From Cylindrobasidium torrendii FP15055 ss-10 (Eukaryota > Basidiomycota > Agaricomycetes > Agaricales > Physalacriaceae), in contig KN880515.1 of NCBI GenBank assembly GCA_000934385.1, positions 31,219-95,218 of the forward strand: DNA of 64,000 nt, read 5' to 3'. A program made the position numbers and the translations under genes. Below are positions 10,661 to 22,028 of this stretch, one piece after another. The first letter of the stretch is position 1. Every line of letters begins with the position of its first letter. The notes beneath the pieces are model-generated. The model searched no databases, was not told the DNA's origin, and saw only the letters and a program-made list of their open reading frames with translations.

Positions 10661-11294
10661 TTACTCCTCCGGTGTGCGGGTCTTCGTCGCTGTAGCAGGC
10701 CGTTTGTTTGCAGCCCAGTGTTCTGCAATAGTCCTCGATTAGTGTAATCCTCGAGTGTTATAAGAAGATACATACCAAGGATGGACTTACGTCCCTGACT
10801 ACCGCTCCCTTCTGCGACTGCCTTTGGCTCTTCCATCTGGCGCTCCTTCTCTTCTTCCTTCTCTTGACTCTCCCACAGTTCTCGGCTGGATAGAATGATT
10901 AGAATTCCAGAAGAATCAAACGAGCAAACACAACAACCACTTACTCAATTCCTTCCATAATCCAGTCGTAGAAGTCGAGTTCCGCCTCTTCTCCACGGAA
11001 AACAGGCAGCCTGCCACGCACAGGCGACACAGAGCGAGGAGGAGAGGGACTGCCCGATCCACACAATGTCGTTGTATCAGAGAGCCCGGAGACCGACTCT
11101 GAATCACAAGCTTGACCTTCAGTATCTGAAGAGTTGAAGTTCAAAGGACGTCGTGACTGCTTGGTAGAGAACTCACTGTGAACACCCTGCTGCCGAATCT
11201 CGACAGATGTACTGAGTACGCTGTCGGAGTTCGAGCTTTCATGTGCGAAATTCCCAGCAGGTGCTGCTAGCGCATCATTAGACTTGGCCGACAT
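10661..11294 (-). CDS. Acidic/Ser-rich protein of unknown function
   Basis: Exons 11294-10945, 10885-10776 and 10722-10661 give 173 residues. The N-terminal 90 residues are Ser/Asp-rich and probably disordered; the core GEEAELDFYDWIMEGI followed by a charged helix rich in Glu and Lys (SQEKEEEKERQ) is the only ordered-looking part; the end is basic (ATATKTRTPEE). No family recognised. Two donors for the second intron, GTATGT (exon end 10776) and GTAAGT (exon end 10791), differ by 15 nt and are both in phase, so a protein five residues shorter is equally possible. A (GT)n repeat and a TATA element precede the start. A nuclear or cytosolic location is likely as there is no signal peptide or TM. 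Confidence 0.65.
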
Positions 11295-11299
11295 GGTAG

Positions 11300-11322
11300 G
11301 TGTGTGTGTGTGTGTGTGTGTG
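11300..11322 (+). repeat. (GT)n microsatellite in 5' leader
   Basis: An uninterrupted run of about eleven GT units lies a few bases upstream of the ATG of the minus-strand gene ending at 11294, so it would be (CA)n in that transcript's leader. Confidence 0.9.
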
Positions 11323-11388
11323 CGTAGAGGGCAAGCAGAGGATGTGATGATGGAATCTGTGAAGTCTGTCCCTCGAAAGAATGAGCCC

Positions 11389-11396
11389 CTTATATA
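11389..11396 (-). promoter_or_regulatory. TATA element of gene at 10661-11294
   Basis: The minus strand reads TATATAAG about 95 bp upstream of the start codon. Confidence 0.45.
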
Positions 11397-11804
11397 CCCA
11401 GCGGCTCCAGGACCCACAACAACAAGAAGCTCGGCTATCTGAGCCCATTAAATGTATTGACAGCAATGAGAGCAGACAAAGCCGCAACATTCTCATTGTG
11501 TACCGATCATACATGCATGATGCATGACTGACAAGTGGAAGACAATGACCCTGGAGCAACAAATACTCACGCGATTCCCGTGTGAAAGATCCTTCCAATC
11601 GTAGTCCGAAGTTGAGTATGCTCCATAACAATGCCGCAGGCTGCAGCATAGCGGAGTGAAGGAACAAAGAGCAGAGTGTGATTGCCTGATGGTCCGAGCT
11701 ACTATCCCGCCGACCACCTTCCAGCGCAATCTTGACAACCAAGCAAGAGCAAAAACAATTCATACATAAATTATAGTGTACGTTTAATTTACAATATTAC
11801 AACA

Positions 11805-13480
11805 TCAAGAATCCCTCGAGGAAAGAACCTCGAAGTACGCCTCATACTCTTCGGGCGACATGAGTTCATGATGCTCTTCCGTTACAAGCGATAGCGCAAT
11901 AGCTTTTCCATCCACTGCAAATAGTCAGCCGTCATAAGCCCGGAGGCGTCGAAATGCACGCACCATAGACCGTAGGGTCATCCACAGGTTCTACCACCGC
12001 AGGAGTCTCAGGCTCAGTATGCCCATTCAGCGCAGCCAATGCATCGAGCTTCTGACGCTTGTTGCTTTCATTGTTGCTGGCATCGTCCTGCGAGCGCGAA
12101 CGTTTCCTGTAGTCGTTGAGCGAGTCCAGATATCGAACACTCGGCTTTTGATCTTCGTCGTCGTTCAAGTCGTCGAAGTCAGAGCTTCCGGGGAGGGTCA
12201 GCGGGGTAGCCTGCGAGGAGGGGTTGGCAGAAGCAGCGAGTGATGCATAGTATTGGTCGTAATCTTTGTGGATGTTAGTGACTCTTCAGTACGATCTGAG
12301 CATGTACACACAATCTGATTCGCGATTCACTGCTGGCTTGACGTCCTCCTCGGCATATTGATAGCTCTCTTGTTGATGGTGGCTAGGTCGCGAGCCCACA
12401 ATGCCCAAGCCCTTGAGAATGTCGTCGTTGCTGGATGGTGGTGGTGCAGCCGCTGCCGCGCGCGCATTCTCTTTGATGCCGAGCGCTGTGAGGGCGCCGG
12501 TGATGGTACTCTTCGTGTGCCATGAGGGAAGAAGGTTCTGCTGGCGTTTGGCCTCTGCCTCGGCATCGCGCTCCAGTTTGCGGGTGGCCTCGTCCTTGTC
12601 GCTAGTGATAACGACACCCACCCCGTCATCCTCCTTCTTGTTGGGGTCCGAGCCAGCAATCTTGAGGCCTTTGCCGTCTTCTTCGCTTTTGGCCGTCTCG
12701 ATGCTGGTGCCATTGACCTTGACCCAGTATGCGACGTCAAACGCGGGAAGTGCCATAGCTTCGCTCTTCTGGAGACCGGCGCGGACGAAGCGCATTTGGT
12801 AGTTGAACCGGGACATGCGGTCTTTGCCTCCTTCAGCCTTCTCTGCGTCTTCATTGTCGATGACCTCGCCCTGGCAGATCTTGCAGACCATTATGCCCCG
12901 ATCGAAGTTGATGATTTGGTCCACGTCCAACGGGGTGTATGTTTCCCCGCATTGGGTACAAATGTAACCTTGAGTGCTTAGCTCCTGTGCAGCACATCAG
13001 TTAAGCACTCGGATAGGACGACTGTAGCGCACATTTCGCAGTTCGGAGTCGATTTTATGGCGCATCTTAGCGATGCGCCACTTGACGACATTGCAGAAAT
13101 GTTCGTAGTCCAGATAGTAGTATTGCTTTCCCACGGCACGTTGGGCACCTTCCTTCAGCTCATTTTGGCGATATCTAGCGCTACGTTAGTGGAAAAATAG
13201 AAGGTAAGGTTCAGCCACGCACACTTTGACCAGTTTATCATTGGACAATACAGCCACGATTTTGTTCAGCTCCTTCGGTTGCAGCCCCATCCGACTCGCG
13301 AGGTCATCGTCTTTGAGTCTGGGACAATGAATGACAGTCGCGTCAGTGCCTAATCGTGGATACTTACACTGGGTGCCGTGAGAGCTGGTCCAGGATAATG
13401 GTGTATTTCGCCTCATAGAATCCGCGGCCGACATGCAATACGAGGTTGCGCAGGACTTCGCGGTCTTCGGCTGTCGACAT
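11805..13480 (-). CDS. TFA1: Transcription initiation factor TFIIE alpha subunit
   Basis: Exons 13480-13368, 13318-13223, 13180-13033, 12984-12312, 12263-11964 and 11914-11805 give 479 residues. The N-terminal 100 residues form the winged-helix domain (LVLHVGRGFYEAKYTIILDQ, then a KDDDLASRMGLQPKELNK helix). It is followed by a zinc ribbon with CTQC and, 22 residues on, CKIC, and by the family block RFNYQMRF. The C-terminal half is charged and acidic with an Ala/Pro-rich part and ends in an acidic helix (SPEEYEAYFEVL) of the kind that contacts TFIIH. TFIIE-alpha recruits and stimulates TFIIH at RNA polymerase II promoters in the nucleus. Length matches fungal Tfa1. An upstream in-frame Met exists but MSTAEDREV is the best start by family comparison. 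Confidence 0.93.
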
Positions 13481-14415
13481 ATCGCGAGATATGCAGTGAA
13501 CGAATGGAATTACTGCTGGCCGTATAAGCCAGACAGCGTCAAAGGTGGTGACCTGGTGGTGACGCTCGAAAGACAAGATGATACCACGTGCCTATTTCCT
13601 TCCTTGAAAGAAACCGATCACCACTCGCTTGACGCCGACACGCTCAGCTTGCAGACGGGCGCCAGTCATGCACAGGTCATGCATACGTTGGACTTTTATC
13701 GACACGGCCAAAAGGTTGAAATCGATGGCCTTTTGAAAAGTCTGTCTTTTACCCAGTTTCTCCCCGTCGGATACGCAGGCGGCGCCGAACACACACTACT
13801 CTACAGCACACTACAAGCATTCAACTATCTCATTGTCACAGCCCCAGACCCACGGCGCATGAACATATCTCTACGTCCGTGACCCGTCCGGCCCAAGAAT
13901 GAGGCGTCCAAATTTCTACCATTCTGCATACAGATATGCAGGACTAGGGACATTAGCTCGAACTTGGTGCTCCATCTCGTTCGGTATGCTTCGATCCGGC
14001 GTTGACTTGACTGTCTTTATTGTTGGATGACTTCGCTGTAACATCTGACGGTCGATGAGTCAAGTGTAGACCATCCTCAGCTCAGCCAGCAGACGAAGCG
14101 CTCCGCAACACGAAAAGCATCTTCTACCCGTTCCAAACATAATGCGGTCCAGTATCACAGTATTCACAAGCTCTGGACAAATACAGGTCACTGGATCTCC
14201 ACTAAACCCAGAAACTTGCCAATACTGTGCTCGATGAGGGTCTAGAACGATGTGGCGCATCCGACCGGTTCTTCTGGATGTCTCTGGCCACCTCTACTGC
14301 TGGCCGTTGCGGGCCGCGTGTCGTATATAACTCGATGATTCCTGCAACAGCAAACACAAGAAAGAAACCAACCATTGCCCTACCACACCCTACTCTACCG
14401 CACCACTTCATCGTT
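13481..14415. other. Divergent region between TFA1 and small membrane protein gene
   Basis: About 935 bp. A 149-codon plus-strand open frame (13433-13882) overlaps TFA1 exon 1 in antisense and lacks recognisable domains; it was not called as a gene. The rest holds one TATA element near the downstream gene. Confidence 0.5.
14324..14330 (+). promoter_or_regulatory. TATA element of small membrane protein gene
   Basis: TATATAA about 90 bp upstream of the ATG at 14416. Confidence 0.45.
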
Positions 14416-14726
14416 ATGTTGCAAACACTTGCTCGCCGCGCGCTTGCTTCGAGTCACCACACTCAGTTCGCTGGTTCGCCAATGAGGCACATTCCCCCGC
14501 ACGTGCGTCTCTTTCTTGCTTAACTATAGACGACGCAGGCGCTGATCATCTTCGCGATATGTAGCTCATTCCAAGCTCGCTGGCCACCATTGCCACCGCC
14601 GGACTCTCCGTAGTTGTCACCGGCATTGCCGTTTCTGGCACACTTGCCGCGCTCGGTAATGAGGAGGAATTCCGAAAGTTCGCTGTCGAAGGGGACCAAT
14701 ATTGGGTCGAGTATTGCTTGTGCTGA
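14416..14726 (+). CDS. Small single-TM protein, probably mitochondrial
   Basis: Exons 14416-14502 and 14565-14726 give 82 residues. The first 29 residues (MLQTLARRALASSHHTQF) are basic, hydroxylated and free of acids, like a mitochondrial targeting peptide. After the junction comes one strong hydrophobic helix (LSVVVTGIAVSGTLAAL) and then a short charged tail with an EEEFRKFAVEGDQYW segment. Size and layout resemble the small accessory subunits of respiratory-chain or ATP synthase complexes, but no family was identified. The intron runs GTGCGT to TATGTAG; the nearer CAG acceptor would lead to a different frame with no TM helix. Easy to miss because each exon is very short. Confidence 0.6.
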
Positions 14727-15087
14727 GGCAAGCTTACGCACGATCTGAATTCTCTCAACACCCAAGCTGCAAGCCCTGCATATTTCATCTTCAATGTCTC
14801 GTTACTATTCTTGTATACTATGTCATGACCGTACTCCAGTTACTCGAGTGTATTATAATGTTCCATCCACGATAAATGGTAAATACCATGCGGCGATTGC
14901 CGTGGCTTCGCGTCCATAACAACCCTTTAAATCGCAAGCTGAACACAGACAGTTGGATGTTTAAGCCAAAGAGAGAAAGGGTGAATCTGGCGCCATCGTC
15001 CCAAGCACCGGAATTTGGAAACCAGAGATCGCATTACCATCTATTACGTAATTAGACCGCTATGCTTGATCTCATACCATTACCACC
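14727..15087. other. Intergenic
   Basis: About 360 bp before the MYND protein gene; no features recognised. Confidence 0.6.
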
Positions 15088-17079
15088 ATGGTCGACCATT
15101 TGCATGCTATGTCCCGGGAAGAAATATCCAAAACCGTTGTACGCTACATCTCCGAGCAAAAGTGTACATTGTTCACTATCGCTTGTAGGCACAAGCGATT
15201 CAAAACCCTGACCAACACTTAATCAACTTTCTCGAAAACTACCGGCGCAGCCTACCGTTTGCAAAGACGACAGCATTCCACTGGGATCTCCTCTTTCCTC
15301 TCGTTGAACACTTCATGGCCAAAGTCTTTCCCACTATCCCAACGGACATGCCTGATACAGAGTGGACCAAGCTTCCGGTCTCACAACGCACCTATGCAGT
15401 GTTCAGGATCATGGTCGACTCACTACAGCTTCGACATAGCCCTCATACCCTCAGAAATCTCCCAGCTCCGTTCCTTCGGGCTTTGTTGTCGTGTCTACCT
15501 TACATGCAGCGCATCTACCGCATCGAACCATTGGCAGTCGCCTCCGACCGCAATTGCAGCGACATTCTCGATGGCGTTTGTCAGGTCATGTCCTACAGTA
15601 CCAAGTACACCAACACCGCCGCCGTCATCAGCAAGTCCGCGCCAGAGTTGTATCCAGCGGCATTCGAAATGTGGAAGCGGCTCTCTGTCTTCCAAGGCGA
15701 GAGGTTCGACGAATATGACTTAGACCACAATATTGCCTGTTGCAGCACCGTCTTATGCCACACGATGTTAAATGCGGTACCAAACTCGAGCGTTGATGTC
15801 ATGCTGCAGTCGCGTCCAGACGAGGTCATCAACATCCTCATGGGCACCCTTGCCTACCGTCAGGACCTACATCGTGTAGGAAGGAGCGCCCCTTTGCTAT
15901 CGGCAGCGACTTCCTCTGCACTCCTTCAAGCTCTGGACTTTTTCGCCTATCGCAAAGTATTCGCCGCTTCATTGAGACACGGATTCCTCACGATTATTTG
16001 CCGAGCTCTGCGCAAGCTGGCGCGGCTAGAGTATGACCGTGATTACTCTGGCTCCGCGCGAACAGGAGTAGGTGTGAATCCAATGAGGCTCCCAAACAAC
16101 CTCCTGCGGGCGGCGCATATGTCTCTGTGTGGGCCGGAGAGGGTCACAGAGGCGCTCGAAGCGCGCCTTCTCATTAGTGTCCTCCAAATTCAAGACGCCG
16201 TCGACAATGGGAAGATGCATCCTGCTGTGCCGGATACGCCAGAAGACATCAAAACAAATTGCCTGCATATTGTGCGCCGGTTGTCACCCTACATGGTCCT
16301 CAGGCTGCCATCTTTGAACGGCTTGTTCGAAAAAAGTTTTCGGTATATTGATCAGCACTGTGAGGTGGGATCTATTGTCTGGAGTGATCTCATGCGACGA
16401 CGGCACAATCGCCCAGAGCGCGAGGTGATATGGGCATGCAGCAATGCGAAGGTCAGTGATTACGCCTTTCATCAAACGGATACCTCATATTTTCTGTGCG
16501 TGCAGTGCCCTCGACAAGACATGCCGCGGCATTGGAAACAATGCACGGGTTGCAGATTAGCAGAATACTGCTCAACTACTTGTCAGCGGGGTGACTGGCG
16601 GAGTGGGCATTCCGCCCAATGTGCACAATTGCGAACTGCAAGATTGAGTGAGTACTCATTTGCTGTGCTCCAGATCCCTGGCTCATTTTTCAGACTCGTC
16701 AGTGACTTGTCCTCTACGGTCTCGTGATACCCAAACGCTTTATGCTTTCGTGAGAGCCGCGATCTCTGCTCATGTCGCTAGGACCAAAGACAAAAGCGCC
16801 ATTCTAGTGGAATACAACGACGAGAAGCTTGCATTGGAAATAACGCCCATGTCGCATCAGATGGTAGAACAGCTTTGTATCGATCCAAATCTGTATTCCG
16901 GCAAAGAGGCCCAAAATTTCCGTGCTGCTCTTCACGCAAATCGGCAGAATGTTGCAGTGGTGTTTGCTCTAGCGTCTACAGAGGGAGCGACGGATTTAGC
17001 AAGCAAAGGTATTGCGGGCATTACGAATTGGGTTGATATCATGAATGGCGTGTACACGCCTCGTCTTTTCTCTTCGTAA
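15088..17079 (+). CDS. MYND-type zinc-finger protein
   Basis: Exons 15088-15138, 15189-16647 and 16694-17079 give 631 residues. Most of the protein is a helical, Leu-rich region without recognised domain (about residues 20-455). A MYND finger lies near residues 455-505: CVQCPRQ, then HWKQCTGCRLAEYCSTTCQ, with GDWRSGHSAQC completing the Cys/His ligands. The C-terminal 130 residues follow the third exon and look folded but unassigned. MYND fingers bind proline-rich peptides in partner proteins; many Agaricomycetes carry large families of such proteins with unknown roles. The first short exon was chosen because its 50-nt intron keeps phase and the open frame otherwise has no early Met with a good context; MAKVFPTIP further down is an alternative start. 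Confidence 0.8.
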
Positions 17080-18199
17080 CTTCGGGAATATACCGTCAGT
17101 ATCTTTCCCAGTTCAATGTACACTCGACTGTTGGGAAGGCAGCAACACGCCACGGTCGAAGCACTTTCAAGGTAATGTCCCCTTTGGTGACCTATAACAG
17201 CAAGCGAATTGAATGGCCGTTTTCAGCTCTACGGGTACATCACTATGTGTCGGGGCTGCACATTGCAATGTCACGGGTTCGATTCTGGATAACCAACAGC
17301 CATTAATCCTACTCATAACCAAATGAGTTTCATGCGCAATTCATGCATTTCTTCTGAGATTCTGTACTCATACTGGCCGTTTATAACTGCCGGGATTTGG
17401 CAGGCCGAAATCTCAAGTATGTCCTTCCAGAGAACATCCTCTACAAGACCTATATGTTCGTGAGTGTCAATTGCCTGCATACATGCGGATCGGATTGCGA
17501 GCGAGCACATCAGAGGATGTATATAGATTTGTCAAGTCCGTTGCTTACTGAAGCTCATCTTACATACTCAGTACACTCAGACTTGCTGAGGTAGTGGTCA
17601 ATACACCATGATAGCCTTACCGATAGTAAGTTGAAACAATTGGCACCGTGCAGCCGTACAAAATTGACGGACACAACCAGCGAAGTGAACTATCGCACGG
17701 ATTCACATAAGATATCGAGCTGCACGCCTGCCACGCTCAACCCCAAAACTTTGGACCTATCATATGCTTTCATGTTTCGATTTGTGTTTGCTCAATTTTT
17801 TTTTTGCCTTCTTCGTTTGCTCACCCTGTTCATCGGCGCAACGCAAAACCTGCTCCTTATCGATGAGCTGGAGAACACTCGTTATCGCCTTCCTGCAGTG
17901 GACTGGGTTCAGGGCAAAGCTTTCTCGTTATACACTGTCTTGTACAGTCAGCACACGTACTCAAGATGCTGCTTCGACCGGCAAACTTATCATATTAAAT
18001 CAGGCAGTTACATTCCTGTTTGAGTCACTTTATGGGCCGCACGATTTTAACATGAAGGCTGAGGTGAGCCCGTAAATCTATCGAGTCGGTTTGAGAATCC
18101 ACCCGGTCTTCTCACCATACTTATAAAACCGGTACGAAGAACTACTTGACCTCGGTGATTCTTGCTCTCCTCTCAACTTTTCCTCGGCTTGGTTTGGCC
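17080..18199. other. 1.1-kb intergenic region before MFS gene
   Basis: No convincing coding segment. A GGTTCGATTC string near 17275 resembles a tRNA B-box but has no matching arms. A run of T lies near 17797. The promoter of the MFS gene is at its end. Confidence 0.55.
18121..18128 (+). promoter_or_regulatory. TATA element of MFS transporter gene
   Basis: TTATAAAA about 75 bp upstream of the ATG at 18200. Confidence 0.45.
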
Positions 18200-20207
18200 A
18201 TGGTTCCGGACATCATCAGGGACTCGACCATCGGCGGCCTCGTACGCTACTTTTCCGGCAACAAGTATCTTCTTTTCGCGGATGAACGTGCCGATTTTGT
18301 CATCCCAGCGCTCCTCCTCCCGCCCTCACACGCCAAAAGACCTTCGCCCGTTTCCTATGTTTCCTCTGACCGCGCTACCCTCGTCGATGGAGATGAAGGC
18401 GAGAGCAAGAAGTCACCCGTTGCGACGCCATTCCGCCCTCCGTTAGGCCGAGAAGCCACCCTTATCGGCAGTGCCGACATCGAAAAACTCAAAGAGCTCA
18501 CCGAAGCAGAGATCCCCGACCCGTATCTCGTCGACTGGTATGGTCCCGACGACCCAGACAACCCAAAGTACGTCTTCGCAACTACCTTAAGGGTGTGCAT
18601 GTCTACTAAACGGGATGTTGCAGAAACTGGTCTGGCAAAAAGCGCGCATTCGTTACGTTCAACATGTGTCTGCTCACATTCGCGATGTACATTGGGTCTG
18701 CAATCTACACGCCATCCATCCCTGGCATCATGGAGGAGTTTGGTATTTCTCTGACTCACGCGACACTTGGCCTCACGCTTTATGTCCTTGGTAAGTTTTC
18801 TACCACATCGACATTTGTTACGACTTGGTACTCACGGCACTCAGGTTATGGGATGGGTCCTATGTTCCTCACACCATTTCAAGAGCTCGCAGCTTATGGA
18901 CGCAACACCGTCTACATTCTGACCATGTTTCTGTTTGTCATCTTTCAAATCCCAATCATTACCGCACGGAACGTCGAGACGATAATGGCATTCCGCTTCC
19001 TGACTGGCTTTGTTGGCAGTCCTGTCCTTGCTACCGGCGGCGCAACACTATCCGACATGTACAACAAGCGCACTCGCCCATACGTCCTTGGGCTCTGGTC
19101 TCTCGGTGCGACGCTGGGTCCGACCACTGGTCCTGTGATGGGCGGGTTTGCGGCGATGGCAATGAACTGGCGCTGGCCTCTATACGAGATGATCTGGATT
19201 TCAGCATTTGCGTTCGTATTCCTGTGTTTGTTGATGCCCGAGACATACGGGCCCACGATACTACTGAAGCGGGCAGAGCGTTTGCGCAAGCTTACTGGGA
19301 ACGAGCAGCTTCGTACGCAGGACGAGAAGGACAACCAGGGAGAGACAGTCGCACATGTGTTCTTGGAGGCCATATACCGGCCTTTCGTTCTATGTTTGGA
19401 ACCAATGCTCATGTTCACCAACATTTACATTGGGTTTGTTTGTACGTGTCTTCCTCGTTGACTCGCATTGGTTTGACTTAACTATTTTGCAGACGCGATC
19501 TTCTACCTCTGGTTCGAGTCTTTCCCTATCGTCTTCACTGAGATCCATGGTCTCAACTTGGGGATGAGTGGTCTGCCATTCCTCGGATTTATTGTCTCCG
19601 GCACTCTTTGTGTACGTGCTCAGTTTCCAACAGCCAGGTGGCACCGATATTGACGTCCATGTTAGTATACCTGCTACTGTCTATACCAGCGCTACCACAT
19701 CGCACCGCGTTTCGACAGAATCGAAGGCGCTGGGAAAGAGGTCCCTCCTGAAATCCGTCTTGAAATCGGCATCGTTGGCAGCATACTCATCCCAGTTTCT
19801 GTCCTCATCTTTGGCTTCACGGCAAAAGAAAGCATTAGCCCCTTCGTATCGGTTTTCGCTGCAGCCTTGTATCTGCCCGGGATATATCTCGTTTTCCAGG
19901 GGGTAGTCTCGTATCTCTGCGAAGCATATCCCGACTACGAGAGTGCAGTTCTCGCAGGCAACGATCTCGTGCGCTCGTCCATCGCGGGCGTGTTTCCCCT
20001 GTTTGGTCACCTCTTCTTCACTCGCATGGGCTTAGGACCTGCTTGTGCGATTCTTGCTTCCGTATCCTTTGTCCTCATCCTCGGCCTAGCAGTGAGTTCA
20101 CAATATCCTTACTTCGCTGCAAAACATCATTAATCGCCGCCCAGGGCTTCTGGAAGTGGGGATATATCCTCCGAGCACGGTCGAAATATGCTCACCATGA
20201 TGCTTAA
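18200..20207 (+). CDS. MFS drug:H+ antiporter-type exporter (DHA1, Flr1-like)
   Basis: Exons 18200-18567, 18624-18790, 18845-19441, 19493-19611, 19666-20091 and 20145-20207 give 579 residues. A cytosolic N-terminal tail of about 130 residues ends with the PDNPKNWS motif that precedes TM1 in fungal DHA1 transporters. Then come about 12 TM helices, with LTGFVGSPVLATGGATLSD in TM4 and LGPTTGPVMGGF in TM5 (the antiporter motif C region G-P-x-x-G-P). These proteins export small molecules from the plasma membrane using the proton gradient; fungal members give multidrug resistance or export metabolites. The substrate cannot be read from sequence. Each splice junction restores the family frame, including the short link LCYTCYCLYQRYHI between TM9 and TM10. 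It is not obviously clustered with biosynthetic genes. Confidence 0.9.
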
Positions 20208-20638
20208 ATAATGACACTGGCGCCAGGAGCGTTATGTTTGACACGACTTCACGATCCTATACCACGTTATCTACCACACACATCCCATCTAGATTTATAG
20301 GGCATTTGGCACTCATCAACCGTGAGAAAATTCGGACTTTGGGCAAAATATTTCACTTAGATAGATAGACACACTAGACACCTCATTTGTACCACCATGT
20401 TCTCATTTCTATGGCTAGTTAACATCGATGCCAGCCCTTTGTTTGGTGTATCTTGTATCTCTGAATTGGCATCCTCGACATGTTTTTGAGGGCACCAAAG
20501 TTGATATATACATACCATCACAGCCATCGCTTCAGCTTCAAGAAAATGGCACTGCTCCTTCATCAATACCCGCCCAGTCGGACAGGCCTATAGAAGACAT
20601 CCATAAAATACAAATAAATACTAACCCCCGCGCCTAAC
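20208..20638. other. Convergent 3' region
   Basis: About 430 bp between the MFS gene and GH16 copy 1; nothing recognised. Confidence 0.6.
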
Positions 20639-21911
20639 TCAGTCATAGTGCTTGATCCACGCAAAGTCAAAGTATGCGTTAGCAAAGTCAGCGGGGTTGT
20701 TGTTAACGTAGTCGACACAGGTGGATGGACAGCCGGCCGCGCTGTAGACGTCGTCTGCACCAGCCCAAGCACCGCAGAATGTCACTGAACAAAGCAAGTT
20801 AGATGAGCGCAATCACAAAAGCAGCAGACGACGTACGGTTGATGATGAAGTTATGGGCTCCGAAGAACTTCTCCATGTTGCAGGTATCGCCGGGGAAGTA
20901 CGCGGTGGGCGTGCCCCAGTTGTCAGTCGTGACACTGTCACTACCTTCGGCGACGCCGGACGGAACTGCAGCGTCGTTGCGTGCCCAAAACCAGACTTTG
21001 ATGAAGTCGGCAGTCCTTTCCACCGCATACCTATACAGAGATCAGTGAGCATCCGTGAAAGTGTAGTTTCAACCACTGACCAGCCACCCCCGTTGCTATT
21101 GAAGCCAGGACCGAAGCTGACAGCACTTGCAGATTCAACACCACATCCGGGATTGCCAACGATGTTGGCGTCGCAGTCGGTCATCAGCGTGGTACCTGTC
21201 TGGTCGCGAGTCTCGGGAACGGTGCAGCCTCGAATGTTCGTCAATCACTATGCAAAAGATACATACAGCTGGACACACCAGTAGCAGTGTGAAGCGCAAC
21301 TTGATCGTTTGGTTGGTTGTTGACACCCTCGAGAATATCGATTTCTCCGAGCGCTGGCCATTGCGCGCCGTCAGTTTCACCGAAGGACCAAACGGCGGGC
21401 CAGGTGCTACGATTCGAAAGTGAGCTTTGTGAAAAGGTTGTGTGGTGCGCAAGAACTCACCCGCAGCCTTCGGGCATGTGACGAATGTTGAATCTGTGAG
21501 AGGTACTATTAGGATACTGTGAGTCTTCTCTGAGTAAGCGACATACACCGTGGCACCGTTGGTGTACACTTTGGACGACTTCAAGCGAATGGAATTGCGG
21601 CCAGCACCGGCAGGATCAAGTATGGTGGTGCTGTCGGAACGAATGATGACAGAGTCGTCCGATGCATAGGTCAGATTCTGGGCCACAGCGGTTGTTTGGT
21701 CGACGTAGACACTAGTGGGCAAGTGTAAGTCTGAGAAACCGCGGAAAGCCGATACGTACACACGCCCATTGGTTGGATCGGGGATGGCGTCGTAAATGAA
21801 GGCGTCCAAGAGGCTCTGTCCAACATAGTTGTCGGTGATTGCGTACGTCGCGGCGTGGGCTTGCGAAGAGAACAAGAGAGTGGCAACAGTAATGGCGGAA
21901 ACGGAGAACAT
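20639..21911 (-). CDS. Secreted GH16 endo-beta-glucanase-like, copy 1
   Basis: Exons 21911-21760, 21711-21547, 21493-21461, 21406-21267, 21228-21081, 21030-20837 and 20784-20639 give 325 residues. [20 protein letters not shown] is a signal peptide. The GH16 active-site signature GEIDILEG places the nucleophile Glu near residue 138, the assisting Asp at 140 and the acid/base Glu at 143. [17 protein letters not shown] before it and WFWARND after it are further family blocks. GH16 enzymes of this type hydrolyse beta-1,3(4)-glucans or transfer cell-wall glucans; the true substrate is not visible. It is the tandem partner of the gene at 22788-24067. One extra intron (21494-21546) sits where copy 2 is continuous, and the join at 21228 yields an unusual Cys-Cys pair. 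Start is the Met at 21911. Confidence 0.92.
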
Positions 21912-21959
21912 TTCGAAGTTGAGGTTCAAGGTATAAACAAAAGAAAAGTACTAAAGGCT

Positions 21960-21979
21960 GGAAGGAAGGAAGGAAGGAA
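21960..21979 (+). repeat. (GGAA)5 repeat in 5' leader
   Basis: Five GGAA units in a row, about 50 bp upstream of the GH16 copy 1 ATG; it is (TTCC)5 in the transcript direction, part of a CT-rich leader. Confidence 0.85.
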
Positions 21980-22018
21980 AGGAAAGTTTGCAGTGTCAGA
22001 CAGCCAGAGCTACGCCCG

Positions 22019-22028
22019 TTATATAAAG
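22019..22028 (-). promoter_or_regulatory. TATA element of GH16 copy 1
   Basis: TATATAA on the minus strand, about 110 bp upstream of the start codon. Confidence 0.5.

Larger units (their letters stand above)
11295..11804. other. Intergenic between two minus-strand genes
   Basis: About 510 bp holding the GT repeat and TATA element above and then the 3' flank of the TFIIE-alpha gene. The 161-codon minus-strand open frame here reads through the repeat and shows no domain; it was not called. Confidence 0.6.

Noticed and set aside
11278..11763. 161-codon minus-strand open frame upstream of the acidic protein gene
   Set aside because: It reads through a GT repeat (a Thr-His run) and has no domain or start context.
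17260..17290. GGTTCGATTC resembling a tRNA B-box
   Set aside because: No paired T-arm, no A-box at the right distance and no acceptor stem around it.
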